64,000 nt of DNA from Streptomyces marianii (lineage in GTDB: Bacteria > Actinomycetota > Actinomycetes > Streptomycetales > Streptomycetaceae). How positions within the stretch are numbered: position 1 is the stretch's first letter; every line of letters begins with the position of its first letter. Location: positions 274,185 to 338,184 of the forward strand of contig NZ_VAWE01000002.1 in the NCBI RefSeq assembly GCF_005795905.1, written 5' to 3'. The position numbers were made by a program, and so were the translations under genes. Under the pieces are notes generated by a model that saw only the letters and a program-made list of their open reading frames with translations, did not search any database and had not been told where the DNA came from. Below, one piece after another: positions 25,615 through 33,289 of this stretch.

Positions 25615-25878
25615 TTAGAGGTTGTGCTGCAGGCGGTAGTTGCTGACGACCGCGATGGCGGCGTCCCGCTTGGCTTCCTCGTCGGTCTTGCCGGCCTTGA
25701 CGGACTCGGCGTACGTCCTGGCCGAGCGGACGATGGCGGAATAGTTGCCGTCGAGCCGGTTCCTGACCGCAGTGAGGTCATGCCCGTCGATGCTCTGCTC
25801 GGCGATGTTGTGGATGGCCGCAACGAGGATCTCCCCGACGACGCGGGCGGAGGCGAGGCTCTCGACGTTCGTGATCAT
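25615..25878 (-). CDS. hypothetical helical protein, 87 aa
   Basis: ATG with AAAGG nine bases upstream. Mostly helix (SARVVGEILVAAIHNIAEQ, AKRDAAIAVVSNYRLQ), one possible four-helix bundle. In the minus unit read from P7. Unknown function. Confidence 0.6.
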   Translation of the reverse strand: MITNVESLASARVVGEILVAAIHNIAEQSIDGHDLTAVRNRLDGNYSAIVRSARTYAESVKAGKTDEEAKRDAAIAVVSNYRLQHNL

Positions 25879-26028
25879 TAACGGGGCCTTTCGGTCGGAG
25901 GCGGCACGCATCCGTGGGCGGTACGTGCGGCGTCGGGATGGGGGCGCCCGGCCTTTGGCAGCGGTGCCGGGCGGCTGATCAGGGCTCTGGCTGCGCCGTT
26001 GTTCGACCGCGCAGGCGACGTGTCCTGA

Positions 26029-26355
26029 TCAGGACGGAGCGGCAGAAAGGGTCCGAAGGACCGGCAGGACGCCCGACCGGTCGACGGTCTGGGGCAGGAC
26101 GAGCGTGCTCTGGCCCGCGGAGATTGCCTTGGACACGATCTCGGACAGCAGGTCCGGGGCGATGGGGGCGGAAACCTCAGCGATGAGGCCACATCCCTGA
26201 TCCGGGACGATGAGGACCCAGTGCCCCCGCGCGATCACCCGCTGGACGAAGTCGAGGGCCTGCCACAGCACCTGACCCGGCGGGCAGGTCAGATTCTCCA
26301 CGACCTCGTCCTCGTAGACCCGGTGGATGGTGACCCGGAATGGCAACTGCTCCAT
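26029..26355 (-). CDS. hypothetical protein, 108 aa
   Basis: ATG 26355 has GAGGAG six bases upstream. Beta strands at the start (LPFRVTIHRVYEDEVVENLT), one Cys in CPPGQ, then helices. First gene after promoter P7. Unknown family. Confidence 0.6.
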   Translation of the reverse strand: MEQLPFRVTIHRVYEDEVVENLTCPPGQVLWQALDFVQRVIARGHWVLIVPDQGCGLIAEVSAPIAPDLLSEIVSKAISAGQSTLVLPQTVDRSGVLPVLRTLSAAPS

Positions 26356-26408
26356 CACGCTCTCCTCGTCATCTTCCGGGTGGGGGTCCCGCTCACTCTG
26401 TATCCGCT

Positions 26409-26451
26409 AATGTACCCAATAGGCGACTAATGAGTCAACCATAAGGGTCGC
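26409..26451 (-). promoter_or_regulatory. box-class promoter P7 (minus)
   Basis: Minus strand: box GCGACCCTTATGG, −35 TTGACT, 18-bp spacer, −10 TACATT. Drives 26355 and following minus genes. Box 14 bp from the box of P8. Confidence 0.72.
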
Positions 26452-26465
26452 CCGATGGAGAGTGG

Positions 26466-26507
26466 TGACACTGTTAACTTGACGCGTATTGCCCGTAGAG
26501 ATACTTT
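26466..26507 (+). promoter_or_regulatory. box-class promoter P8 (plus)
   Basis: Box TGACACTGTTAAC, −35 TTGACG, 17-bp spacer, −10 TACTTT. Drives the amber-interrupted frame at 26544 and 26833-27762. Confidence 0.72.
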
Positions 26508-26543
26508 AGGGTTCTTGCTCGGCGGCTGGACGTCGATCTGGAG

Positions 26544-26768
26544 ATGTCGGAGATGAACACCGAGCCGGATACGTAGCACGCGGCACGTGACCGCGTGTTC
26601 TGCAACCACGGCCAGATGATCTGCATCGCCGGATGCGACACCGTCTTCGCCGACGAGGATGACTGGTACGCCCGACTCGACGACCTGAGGCCCACCCTCG
26701 TGCCGTGGCCCGGCCGTTCCCCTGCTGGCGAGAGGCCCGCTCGCGCGGTCTTCGGTGGTGGCATCTGA
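26544..26768 (+). pseudogene. small cysteine-rich frame interrupted by TAG
   Basis: ATG 26544 or 26553 begins a frame that meets TAG at 26574; beyond it the same frame continues as a protein-like sequence (VFCNHGQMICIAGCDTVF, DEDDWYARLDDLRPTLVPW) to TGA at 26766. A GTG at 26595 could start a 57-aa product but lacks a ribosome binding site. Either a disabled gene, a readthrough case or a GTG-start gene. Confidence 0.4.
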
Positions 26769-26832
26769 TCAAACAGTCCTCGCTCTGCCGCCTGACTCCC
26801 GCATGCCCAAGCGTTCCCTGAATGGAGGCATT

Positions 26833-27762
26833 GTGCCCATCTACCTCGACAACCCCCACGAGTACAGCCCGCGCGGGCCGGACGGCCAGGGGTGGAACAG
26901 GCTCTCGCTCAACGCCCACTTCGACACCCCCGCCCACTGCGGACTCCGGCCGATCCGGTTCGCCTCCCTCTTCGAGGCCCGCACCGGCCGTCAGCGCTGG
27001 GGCGGCTACGAGCGGTGCATGGGCGCGAAGCTCGCTTCACGGCCCGCCGTGGAGGCCTCGCCGGACACGCCGCGGGTGCAGTGCGGAACCTGCCCGGTCT
27101 ACCAGAACGCCCGCGAGCACCCGCCGTTGCCGAACTGGCCCGACCAGTCTGTGCTGCTGCTCGGCCGTGTGAGGGACTGGCCGCGGACCCCTGGGATGTG
27201 GATCGCCGACCCGGCTGCCGGTCGCAGCAGCGTGCACCTGCACACCTGGCAGGGCCAGGACACCGGCGTCGCCGTCGACTGGCCGGACCTCGCCGTCGCC
27301 GCCGAGATCCGCATGACCTGGCAGTTCCACGACCAGGACGGCGATGCCTTCTGGATCGTCCGGCTCAACCCGGGCGCCGAGCAGACGGCCGTCCACACGA
27401 AGAACTACCGGGACCATACCCGGCACGTGCTGTACGCGCCCGGGGCCCGACGCCTTGCGGGGCTGAAGTGCCACGGCGCGTGCGCGCACGAGGACTGGCA
27501 CCTGCACCACCTCGCCGCCGACCTGGCCGACCTTGACACTGCAACGCCCATCAGCGGGCCCGCCGCGGCGCCCGACCTGCCCGAGCGACTGCCCGGGGTG
27601 CCGTCCTTCTCGCTGTCCCGCGACGGCGGCACCGCCACGATCACGCACACGGCCAGCCGCGACTTCGACGCCTCGACCATGACCGTCAACGCCGAGGTGC
27701 CGACCTCCCCCGCCATCACCGCCGTGCTGCTCGCGCACATCGCCCGCGTCGCCGCCTGGTAG
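26833..27762 (+). CDS. hypothetical protein, 309 aa
   Basis: GTG start with GGAGG four bases upstream. Trp-rich and His-rich (RQRWGGYERC, CGTCPVYQNAREH, KCHGACAHEDWHLHHL): Cys and His groups could bind metal. C-terminal third is beta-rich. Ends in front of a perfect hairpin. No known family. Confidence 0.7.
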   Translation: MPIYLDNPHEYSPRGPDGQGWNRLSLNAHFDTPAHCGLRPIRFASLFEARTGRQRWGGYERCMGAKLASRPAVEASPDTPRVQCGTCPVYQNAREHPPLPNWPDQSVLLLGRVRDWPRTPGMWIADPAAGRSSVHLHTWQGQDTGVAVDWPDLAVAAEIRMTWQFHDQDGDAFWIVRLNPGAEQTAVHTKNYRDHTRHVLYAPGARRLAGLKCHGACAHEDWHLHHLAADLADLDTATPISGPAAAPDLPERLPGVPSFSLSRDGGTATITHTASRDFDASTMTVNAEVPTSPAITAVLLAHIARVAAW

Positions 27763-27769
27763 AGCGCAC

Positions 27770-27793
27770 GGCCGTCGCGATCACGCGACGGCC
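27770..27793 (+). terminator. hairpin terminator
   Basis: Perfect 10-bp stem GGCCGTCGCG / CGCGACGGCC with a 4-base loop, 7 bases after the 27762 stop. Confidence 0.7.
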
Positions 27794-28013
27794 GGCCGAC
27801 GGAGACGTGATCGCGGGGCCCTAGCCGCGTAGCGAGCCGGGGCGGTCGGCGGCCGCGGTGCCGAGGCGATTCGCTGCACCAGGGCGTCAGTTCAGGCTGA
27901 TGCCGCGGTGGCCGCAGGAAACGGATGTGCGCCTCGCTCTCCGTGTTCTCCAGGGCTTGCTGCAGTTTGCCCAGCAGCTCGCACCGGTGCGCTCGCTCAG
28001 GTCGCCCTCGAGC

Positions 28014-28307
28014 ATGCTTTCGCCAGCGAGAACGACGAATGCGCCGGCCGTCGTCGCCGAGGTGCCGCTCGCCTTCCCGATGTACGACGGCGGGGTGCTC
28101 CTGTGGCGGGAGCAGTCCAACCGGCCGCTGTTGCGCAGGCTGCACGGGCTGGCGCGGGTGGCGCACTGGGAGAGGCGATGGAACTGCGCAGAGATGACCC
28201 TGATGCGGCTTCTCTACCTCGACCCCGTCGACGAACAGCAGGCCGGCGTCCTGCTGAGGGAGGTCCGCGCCGCCGCGGGCATCGCTCAGCCTGACAAGAC
28301 CGCCTGA
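28014..28307 (+). CDS. hypothetical protein, 97 aa
   Basis: Protein-like core PLAFPMYDGGVLLWREQ, LLRRLHGLARVAHWERRW and AEMTLMRLLYLDPVDEQQ. ATG start has only a weak site, so the true start may differ. Helical second half. Unknown. Confidence 0.5.
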   Translation: MLSPARTTNAPAVVAEVPLAFPMYDGGVLLWREQSNRPLLRRLHGLARVAHWERRWNCAEMTLMRLLYLDPVDEQQAGVLLREVRAAAGIAQPDKTA

Positions 28308-28430
28308 AGCGGACTTGGCCAGGGCGAGGGACCTGGAGCGTGACGAGCAGACGTGTGCCTCCTTCATCTCCCGGTCCATGACGTCGCTGTGCATGGTCCC
28401 TACTCCATGGGCGGGGTGCAGGTACGGCGG

Positions 28431-29696
28431 TCAGGCGGCTGCGGCGGGCAGGTCCTCGTACGGGCTTCCGGGGACCAGGGCGCGCAGTTCGCGCTCGCGG
28501 GCCCGATGGCGGCGTGCGTTGCGCTCCTCGATGGCGAGCTGCTTCTTGACCTCGCTCAGCTGACGTCGTGCGTCTGCGCGCAGATGTGGGACGTTTGCCT
28601 GGGCGGCGGCCAGGCGCAGAGCCGCCAGATCCGGGCGGCGCAGGTAGTGCAGGGCCAGTGTGCGGACGACGGCTGCCGTGCGGCGCTCGGTGGCGTACGG
28701 TGCCGATCCCCGTGACGGGGCCCGGGCGCCGATCGTGTCCGGGGCGGTGGGGGTGATGTCGCCGCTCGTGTTGTGGTCCCACTGGCCGGACAGGCGCACC
28801 CCGTTGACCACGGGGGCATGCGCCCGCTCGTCCTCGTAGTACCGGTCGCTGGCGTGCCCGTAGGCGACCCAGATGCCCTGCGGGATCGGCTCCGGCCGGT
28901 ACCGGTTCGGGCCGACGGTGAACCGCCCGGTCACCCGGGCTCCGGTGACCTCGTAGACGACGCTGCCCGCGACTCCGGCGTTCACGGCGACCTCGCGGAC
29001 CGTGATCTGCCCGAGCGGCCCCCGGCGGGGATCTTCGATCGGCAGCTCCACCGGCTCAGCCTGCGGCGCCTGCACGGGACGTGGCCGACGCCGCAGAATG
29101 CCGGCCAGCACGCAGAGCCGGTGGCGAACAGCCTGGCGTTCCTGTTCGAGCTCGACGGCCTGGGCCTCCGCCGCGGCGGCGAGGTTGCCCTCGTGCTCGG
29201 CGTACTCCTCCGCCTTCTCACGCGCCGCCGTCACCATCAGGTCGCGCCGGCAGGGCAGGCTACGCCAGTGCGTGACGATGGCCAGGATCACGGCCTCGAC
29301 GCGGCGCCGCGTGCCACGGGTGAGCTCCCGGTGAATGCCGTTGCTCAGCCCGACGGCGTAGCGGCCCAGGAACCATCCGGTCGGCAGGTCATCCGGATGC
29401 AGGTGCCCAGTCCAGCCATGGACACGGACACCGTGAACCACCGGCTCGTCTGGCCGGTGCTCACGATAGAAGCTGCCGAGCGGCTCAAGACCGTCACCGA
29501 ACTGCACCGCGACGGTGGTCGGCAGAACCGGACCATTGGCGATGTGGTCCGGCACCACCACGAAGGTTCCGTGCACGTGCGGAGCACGGACGACGTAGCG
29601 GACGCGGCCGCGCTCCAGGACGGTCACGCGCGCATCGGCGGAGCCGATGCCGGGCAGCGGCAGCTTCACGCGCTCGGGGAGATGGTGGACAGGCAA
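28431..29696 (-). CDS. hypothetical protein with internal duplication, 421 aa
   Basis: TTG start with AGGAG four bases upstream. Two related halves: about residues 20-110 (RVRYVVRAPHVHGTFVV, EPVVHGVRVHGWTGH) and about 245-330 (SVVYEVTGARVTGRFTV, APVVNGVRLSGQWDH), each followed by a helical, coiled-coil-prone region. So the protein is a tandem repeat of a beta domain plus coiled coil. Heads a small minus unit's end. No known family. Confidence 0.7.
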   Translation of the reverse strand: MPVHHLPERVKLPLPGIGSADARVTVLERGRVRYVVRAPHVHGTFVVVPDHIANGPVLPTTVAVQFGDGLEPLGSFYREHRPDEPVVHGVRVHGWTGHLHPDDLPTGWFLGRYAVGLSNGIHRELTRGTRRRVEAVILAIVTHWRSLPCRRDLMVTAAREKAEEYAEHEGNLAAAAEAQAVELEQERQAVRHRLCVLAGILRRRPRPVQAPQAEPVELPIEDPRRGPLGQITVREVAVNAGVAGSVVYEVTGARVTGRFTVGPNRYRPEPIPQGIWVAYGHASDRYYEDERAHAPVVNGVRLSGQWDHNTSGDITPTAPDTIGARAPSRGSAPYATERRTAAVVRTLALHYLRRPDLAALRLAAAQANVPHLRADARRQLSEVKKQLAIEERNARRHRARERELRALVPGSPYEDLPAAAA

Positions 29697-29824
29697 GGAA
29701 CTCCTCTGTACGGAAGGCTTCGGTTTGTGGCGGCGCCGGATCGCTGAAGGGGGAGGTGATCGCCCTCTCGGGGCGCAGCGTTCCCGCCGGAGGACGGCAG
29801 GACGGCGGGGGCGATGCTCGACGG

Positions 29825-30046
29825 CTACGGGGACTTGCGCTTCCGCCAGACCTTGAGCGCGACCCGGGGCCGTGTGACCGCCAGGGCTGCGAAGAGGGCC
29901 CACTCGCGCACGCGGCTGCCGAGCCAGCGCCCGTGGTCGCGCGGCAGAAGCAGGTCCTCCACCCACCCTCCGAAGTGCCCCCACGGCCGGAGCCGACCCG
30001 CGGCGTAGCCAAGGGCGAACAGGGCGAGAGCGGCGAAGACGATCAC
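29825..30046 (-). CDS. small membrane protein, 73 aa
   Basis: N-terminal transmembrane helix IVFAALALFALGYAAGR followed by a Trp/Arg-rich cytosolic region and a second weaker hydrophobic part. GTG start overlaps the upstream stop (GTGA). Confidence 0.6.
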   Translation of the reverse strand: MIVFAALALFALGYAAGRLRPWGHFGGWVEDLLLPRDHGRWLGSRVREWALFAALAVTRPRVALKVWRKRKSP

Positions 30047-30624
30047 GCTGCGCCCTCCACGTAGGGATGCTCACTGATCAGCGCGCGGATCCTGCGCACC
30101 GAAGGGGCGTCATGCCACTGCGGACGGTCGGGCGTGCGGGCAAGCCCCGCCCCGGCCCGTCGGGCCGAGCCCGGGACACAGCTCCAGGTCAGCTCGAATC
30201 GCCACTGGGTCCCACGCGCGGGCGGATCGCACAGGTGCGTGTCCCGGCCGATGACGATCTTCAGGAGCATCTCGTCCGCTCCTCGCGGCGTCCATGCCCG
30301 CGCCGAGCGCCATCCGTGGCTTTCAGCGTGCGCGAGCAGCTCCTGGACGGCCTTGGGTATTTCCCAGCCTCCCGGCGTGATCGCGGCCAGCCGCCGCTCC
30401 GCCTGGGCCAGATCCGTCTGAGTCCGCCGTGCGGTCGCCTTCCACTGGTCGCGTTCGGTCTGCGCGACCTCCGCGTTCCATTCCGCGGTGCGCAGCCGTC
30501 GCATCAGCTCCAGCGGGGACAGATCGCGGTACTTGGCGAAAGCGCGGACCTCATCCGCGGTCTGCGGCCTGTCGTGGAACTCCACGCGGTCGACGGTGCC
30601 GTCAGGGTGCAGGACCCTCTTCAC
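30043..30624 (-). CDS. hypothetical coiled-coil protein, 193 aa
   Basis: Starts MKRVLHPDGTVDRVEFHDRP; residues about 45-85 form a charged helix (AEWNAEVAQTERDQWKATA). C-terminal half globular. Coupled to the membrane protein behind it. Confidence 0.6.
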   Translation of the reverse strand: MKRVLHPDGTVDRVEFHDRPQTADEVRAFAKYRDLSPLELMRRLRTAEWNAEVAQTERDQWKATARRTQTDLAQAERRLAAITPGGWEIPKAVQELLAHAESHGWRSARAWTPRGADEMLLKIVIGRDTHLCDPPARGTQWRFELTWSCVPGSARRAGAGLARTPDRPQWHDAPSVRRIRALISEHPYVEGAA

Positions 30625-30768
30625 TCCGGAGAGTGGGTACGACGTGCTGATGGGCGAACTCCCTTACTGAGCAGCAGGGCCAGCCTGCTGGATGAGACGG
30701 CTGGCGAACGCCTTCGACCGGGTCGGCCGACGACGACGTCCAGCGGGCCGCCGGGTCGGGACGTGGGG

Positions 30769-30839
30769 CGGGGGCGGCAGGGATCGAACCTGCGCTGCCG
30801 GCTTTGGAGACCGTCGCTCTACCTCTGAGCTACACCCCC
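30769..30839 (-). tRNA. tRNA-Trp (anticodon CCA)
   Basis: Acceptor GGGGGTG pairs with CGCCCCC; D arm GCTC/GAGC; anticodon loop CTCCAAA gives CCA; T arm GCAGG/CCTGC with TTCGATC. The anticodon stem has one mismatch at its outer pair. CCA is not encoded. 71 bases; downstream of promoter P9. Confidence 0.8.
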
Positions 30840-30925
30840 TGGGGTCGGCGATCGCGCCCTGGGGGACCAGGACCATCGCCTCTGGGCGCCGGTGGACCGC
30901 GCCACGGTGGTAGGTGGGTTGTGGG

Positions 30926-30950
30926 TGCTCCTGCAGGGATCCGAACCCCG
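30926..30950 (-). pseudogene. 3′ part of a tRNA-Glu-like gene
   Basis: Minus strand: T arm CGGGG TTCGGAT CCCTG, acceptor half CAGGAGC, then ACCCAC. The acceptor and the flank match tRNA-Glu at 51120-51190, but the 5′ half (GCTCCTG) is missing. It lies at the very start of the P9 transcript. Confidence 0.55.
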
Positions 30951-30987
30951 ATCTCCGGGTCCGCCCCCACCCTCAACGACCCTTCTA

Positions 30988-31029
30988 ATCTACACAGACA
31001 CCTGTCGTGAGGCAAGAAAAAAGAGTCAT
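30988..31029 (-). promoter_or_regulatory. box-class promoter P9 (minus)
   Basis: Minus strand: box TGACTCTTTTTTC, −35 TTGCCT, 17-bp spacer, −10 TAGATT. Drives the tRNA fragment and tRNA-Trp. Confidence 0.75.
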
Positions 31030-31098
31030 CGAGGGTGGGGGAAGTCTCCCGGGCCGCGAGGTCGGCTGTCCTGTCGCCAGGCATTGCCTGGTTAGCCG

Positions 31099-31257
31099 AT
31101 GTCCTACACGCAGCACGGTCGGGAGTTAGCCGACACCGTCGACGACCTTGCGGACCTCGTCCAGAGGAATACCGGAAGGCCCCCGCTTGCAGGCGCGTAC
31201 GCCGCGGCCCCGGCGCCAGTCCTCCCTGGCGTCGGGGCCGCGGCACGTCTGTACTAA
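31099..31257 (+). CDS. possible small protein, 52 aa
   Basis: ATG frame MSYTQHGRELADTVDDLADL continuing to TAA at 31255. The first 30 residues look protein-like, but the second half runs through the terminator hairpin and no clear ribosome binding site is present. Confidence 0.25.
   Translation: MSYTQHGRELADTVDDLADLVQRNTGRPPLAGAYAAAPAPVLPGVGAAARLY
31201..31244. terminator. long hairpin, probably bidirectional terminator
   Basis: 19-bp stem with one G-T pair (left arm GCCGCGGCCCCGGCGCCAG) and a 6-base loop, 9 bases after the end of the 36.7-31.2 kb minus operon. Confidence 0.7.
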
Positions 31258-31826
31258 GCGGCGACCCTGTCCACGAGGAACCGCAGCCGCTCATCCACCG
31301 TGTCCCAGGCATCGCCGGTGAGGTCGTCCAGCGCGGCGGCGGCCGTGAGGATGAGTTCGGCGAGGCGTGCCGCCACGTCCTCCCACGTGTGCGTCACCTC
31401 GGCCGCCTCACCGCGCGGGCCAGTGCCCAGCGCCCCATACACGGCGGTGGCGATCGTGCCCATGTCGCCACTGATCGCGAGGACCTGGAGGAGCCGGATG
31501 TCTCCGGCCGCCGTGATTTCCTCCTCCACGCGGCCTTGGAGCTGGTGTTCCACGACGGCCGCGCCGTTCCCGCTCACGGTGTCCAGGGCGACCGCGGCCG
31601 TCACGATGACGTCCGCGAGCTCCTTCGCCACGTCGCCCCAGCTGTGTGACGCCCCCTTCCTGGGGTTGGCGCCGAGCGCCCCGTGCAGAGCCTCCGCAAC
31701 CTCGCCCAGCTCCTCCGAAATCTTGAGCACGCGCAGGAGCCTGGCGTCCTCCACCGACGTCGGGGCCGCGTCCGTGTCGAGCCACTTCCGCAGCCGCGCC
31801 ACATAGTCCCAGGTGTCAACCTTCAT
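31254..31826 (-). CDS. double MazG-like protein (one active-looking, one degenerate repeat)
   Basis: 190 aa. First repeat (about 24-84) has SEELGEVAEA and KELADV, the metal-binding pattern EExxE...ExxD of MazG-type NTP pyrophosphohydrolases. Second repeat (about 104-165) has the same spacing but SGDMGT and RLAEL, so metal ligands are lost. Probably one catalytic and one structural copy. ATG with GAGGAGG. Last gene of the operon that includes a thymidylate kinase, consistent with nucleotide metabolism. Confidence 0.8.
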   Translation of the reverse strand: MKVDTWDYVARLRKWLDTDAAPTSVEDARLLRVLKISEELGEVAEALHGALGANPRKGASHSWGDVAKELADVIVTAAVALDTVSGNGAAVVEHQLQGRVEEEITAAGDIRLLQVLAISGDMGTIATAVYGALGTGPRGEAAEVTHTWEDVAARLAELILTAAAALDDLTGDAWDTVDERLRFLVDRVAA

Positions 31827-31857
31827 GCCGTCCTCCTCGGGCGGTCCTGCAGCAGGG

Positions 31858-32670
31858 TCAGAAGAGTGCCGGCGCCGTGAGCTCCGCGGCGGCCGGGTCG
31901 GTCACGTCCAGGGGCGCCGTGGCGGTGAGCGCCAGGGCGACCGTGAGGGCGGAGTGGTCGGTGAGCCGGTCCTCGTCGGTCCGCGGCTCGTGCACGTACC
32001 GGCAGCCCGTCACGTGGCGCGTGAGGGGCCCGGAGGCGTGGGCGTGGTCGTAGCGGTAGCCGTCGCCGGTACGCCCCACCCAGGAGTACTCCAGGGCGTC
32101 CGGCGCCAGGAGGCGGAAGGCATCCGCGTACCCGGCCGCGGCGAGCCCGGTGTAGAACCCGTACTCCCATGCCTGGAACGTGCGGTACTTCGGAACGTGG
32201 TTGGGCTCCAGGATGTTGAAGTCCCCGAGGACCAGGCGGTGGCCGGCCTTCCCGGTGGGGAGCGCGGCGGCCAGGCCCTCCAGGAACGTTCGCTTCCTGG
32301 TGACCTTCGCCTCCGTCTGGTCCCGGGAGGGCACATACACCCCGACGACCTCCAGCGGCCCCGTGGTGGTCTCCACGGTCACGGCGGCCACCCGGTGCGG
32401 GAGGTAGTTCACCGGTAGCCGGAGCGGGCTCGTGGCGAGGCGGGAGACGATCATCACGCCCCGCTCCCGGGTGCCGTGCGGCGGCCTCGGGAAGGTCACC
32501 GAGTAGCCGGCCCTCTCGAACCGCTCGGCCAGGAACTCACACCCCGCGCTCCGCGCCGTCTCCGTGAGGACGAGTACCGGCTCCGGCCGGCTCGCCAGGT
32601 ACCGGAGCTGTCGCTCCGCGCGGGACAGGGACGGGTTGTTGAGGTTGAACGTGAGCACGTCCAGCGTCAT
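31858..32670 (-). CDS. endonuclease/exonuclease/phosphatase (EEP) family protein
   Basis: 270 aa. TFNLNN near the start, LVLTET, GVMIVSR, VVGVYVPS, LVLGDFNI and TDHSALTV (Asp-His) follow the DNase I/ExoIII/phosphatase fold order. All catalytic positions seem present. Could cleave DNA, RNA or a phosphodiester small molecule. ATG, 31 bases before the MazG gene. Confidence 0.82.
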   Translation of the reverse strand: MTLDVLTFNLNNPSLSRAERQLRYLASRPEPVLVLTETARSAGCEFLAERFERAGYSVTFPRPPHGTRERGVMIVSRLATSPLRLPVNYLPHRVAAVTVETTTGPLEVVGVYVPSRDQTEAKVTRKRTFLEGLAAALPTGKAGHRLVLGDFNILEPNHVPKYRTFQAWEYGFYTGLAAAGYADAFRLLAPDALEYSWVGRTGDGYRYDHAHASGPLTRHVTGCRYVHEPRTDEDRLTDHSALTVALALTATAPLDVTDPAAAELTAPALF

Positions 32671-33289
32671 GGTTCGGCGGGTCCTTCCGGAGTCGGGTGA
32701 TCGCGGCGACGATCGTGCGGGCGACCTCTTCGGCCGGCGTCTGGGTGGCGTTCACGTCCAGGACGCGATGTCCCTTGCTGCGAAGGAACTTAGCGGCCTC
32801 CGCGAAGTAGGCGCACTCCACGCGGCTGGAGCCCTGGGCGCGTTCGTACCGGGAGTGCGCGCCCCGCGCGGTGAGCCGGGCCTCGATCACGTCCGGGTGG
32901 CCGGTCACCATCACGGTCAGGTCCGGCTGGAGGACCCGCTCGTTGAGGAGCCACACGAACTCCCGGTCCACGCCGTCCATGCACTGGAGCGCGAGGCTAC
33001 TGGCGATGTACCGGTCACAGACCACGACCTCCCCGCGCTCCAGCGCCGGCCGGATCTCCTCGCCGTGCTTGAAGCGGTCCGCGGCGATCAGGCACGCCAT
33101 GGCCTCGCCCTGGTACTCGTCCGTGCCGTGTCGCGCGAGGTTGCCCAGGGCGGTGTCCGTGGGCTCCCGGGTCGGCAGCACGGGCACACCCTCCGCGCGA
33201 AGGAGCCGGGCGACGAGAGCCGTGACGGTGGACTTCCCGACCCCGCCCGGGCCCTCGACGGCGACCAGGAGGCCGCGGTCGCCGGTCAC
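32537..33289 (-). CDS. tmk: thymidylate kinase-like P-loop nucleotide kinase
   Basis: 250 aa from a GTG overlapping the radical-SAM stop. P-loop EGPGGVGKST (12-21), REPTDTALG, RFKHGEEI and CDRYIASSLALQ (the DRY motif) match dTMP kinases, which make dTDP. Normal length is near 210 aa: the last 44 codons overlap the EEP gene by 134 bases, so a small frameshift near 32665 or true overlap is possible. A second tmk besides the chromosomal one suggests a special nucleotide substrate (inference). Confidence 0.85.
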   Translation of the reverse strand: MTGDRGLLVAVEGPGGVGKSTVTALVARLLRAEGVPVLPTREPTDTALGNLARHGTDEYQGEAMACLIAADRFKHGEEIRPALERGEVVVCDRYIASSLALQCMDGVDREFVWLLNERVLQPDLTVMVTGHPDVIEARLTARGAHSRYERAQGSSRVECAYFAEAAKFLRSKGHRVLDVNATQTPAEEVARTIVAAITRLRKDPPNHDAGRAHVQPQQPVPVPRGATAPVPGEPAGAGTRPHGDGAERGV

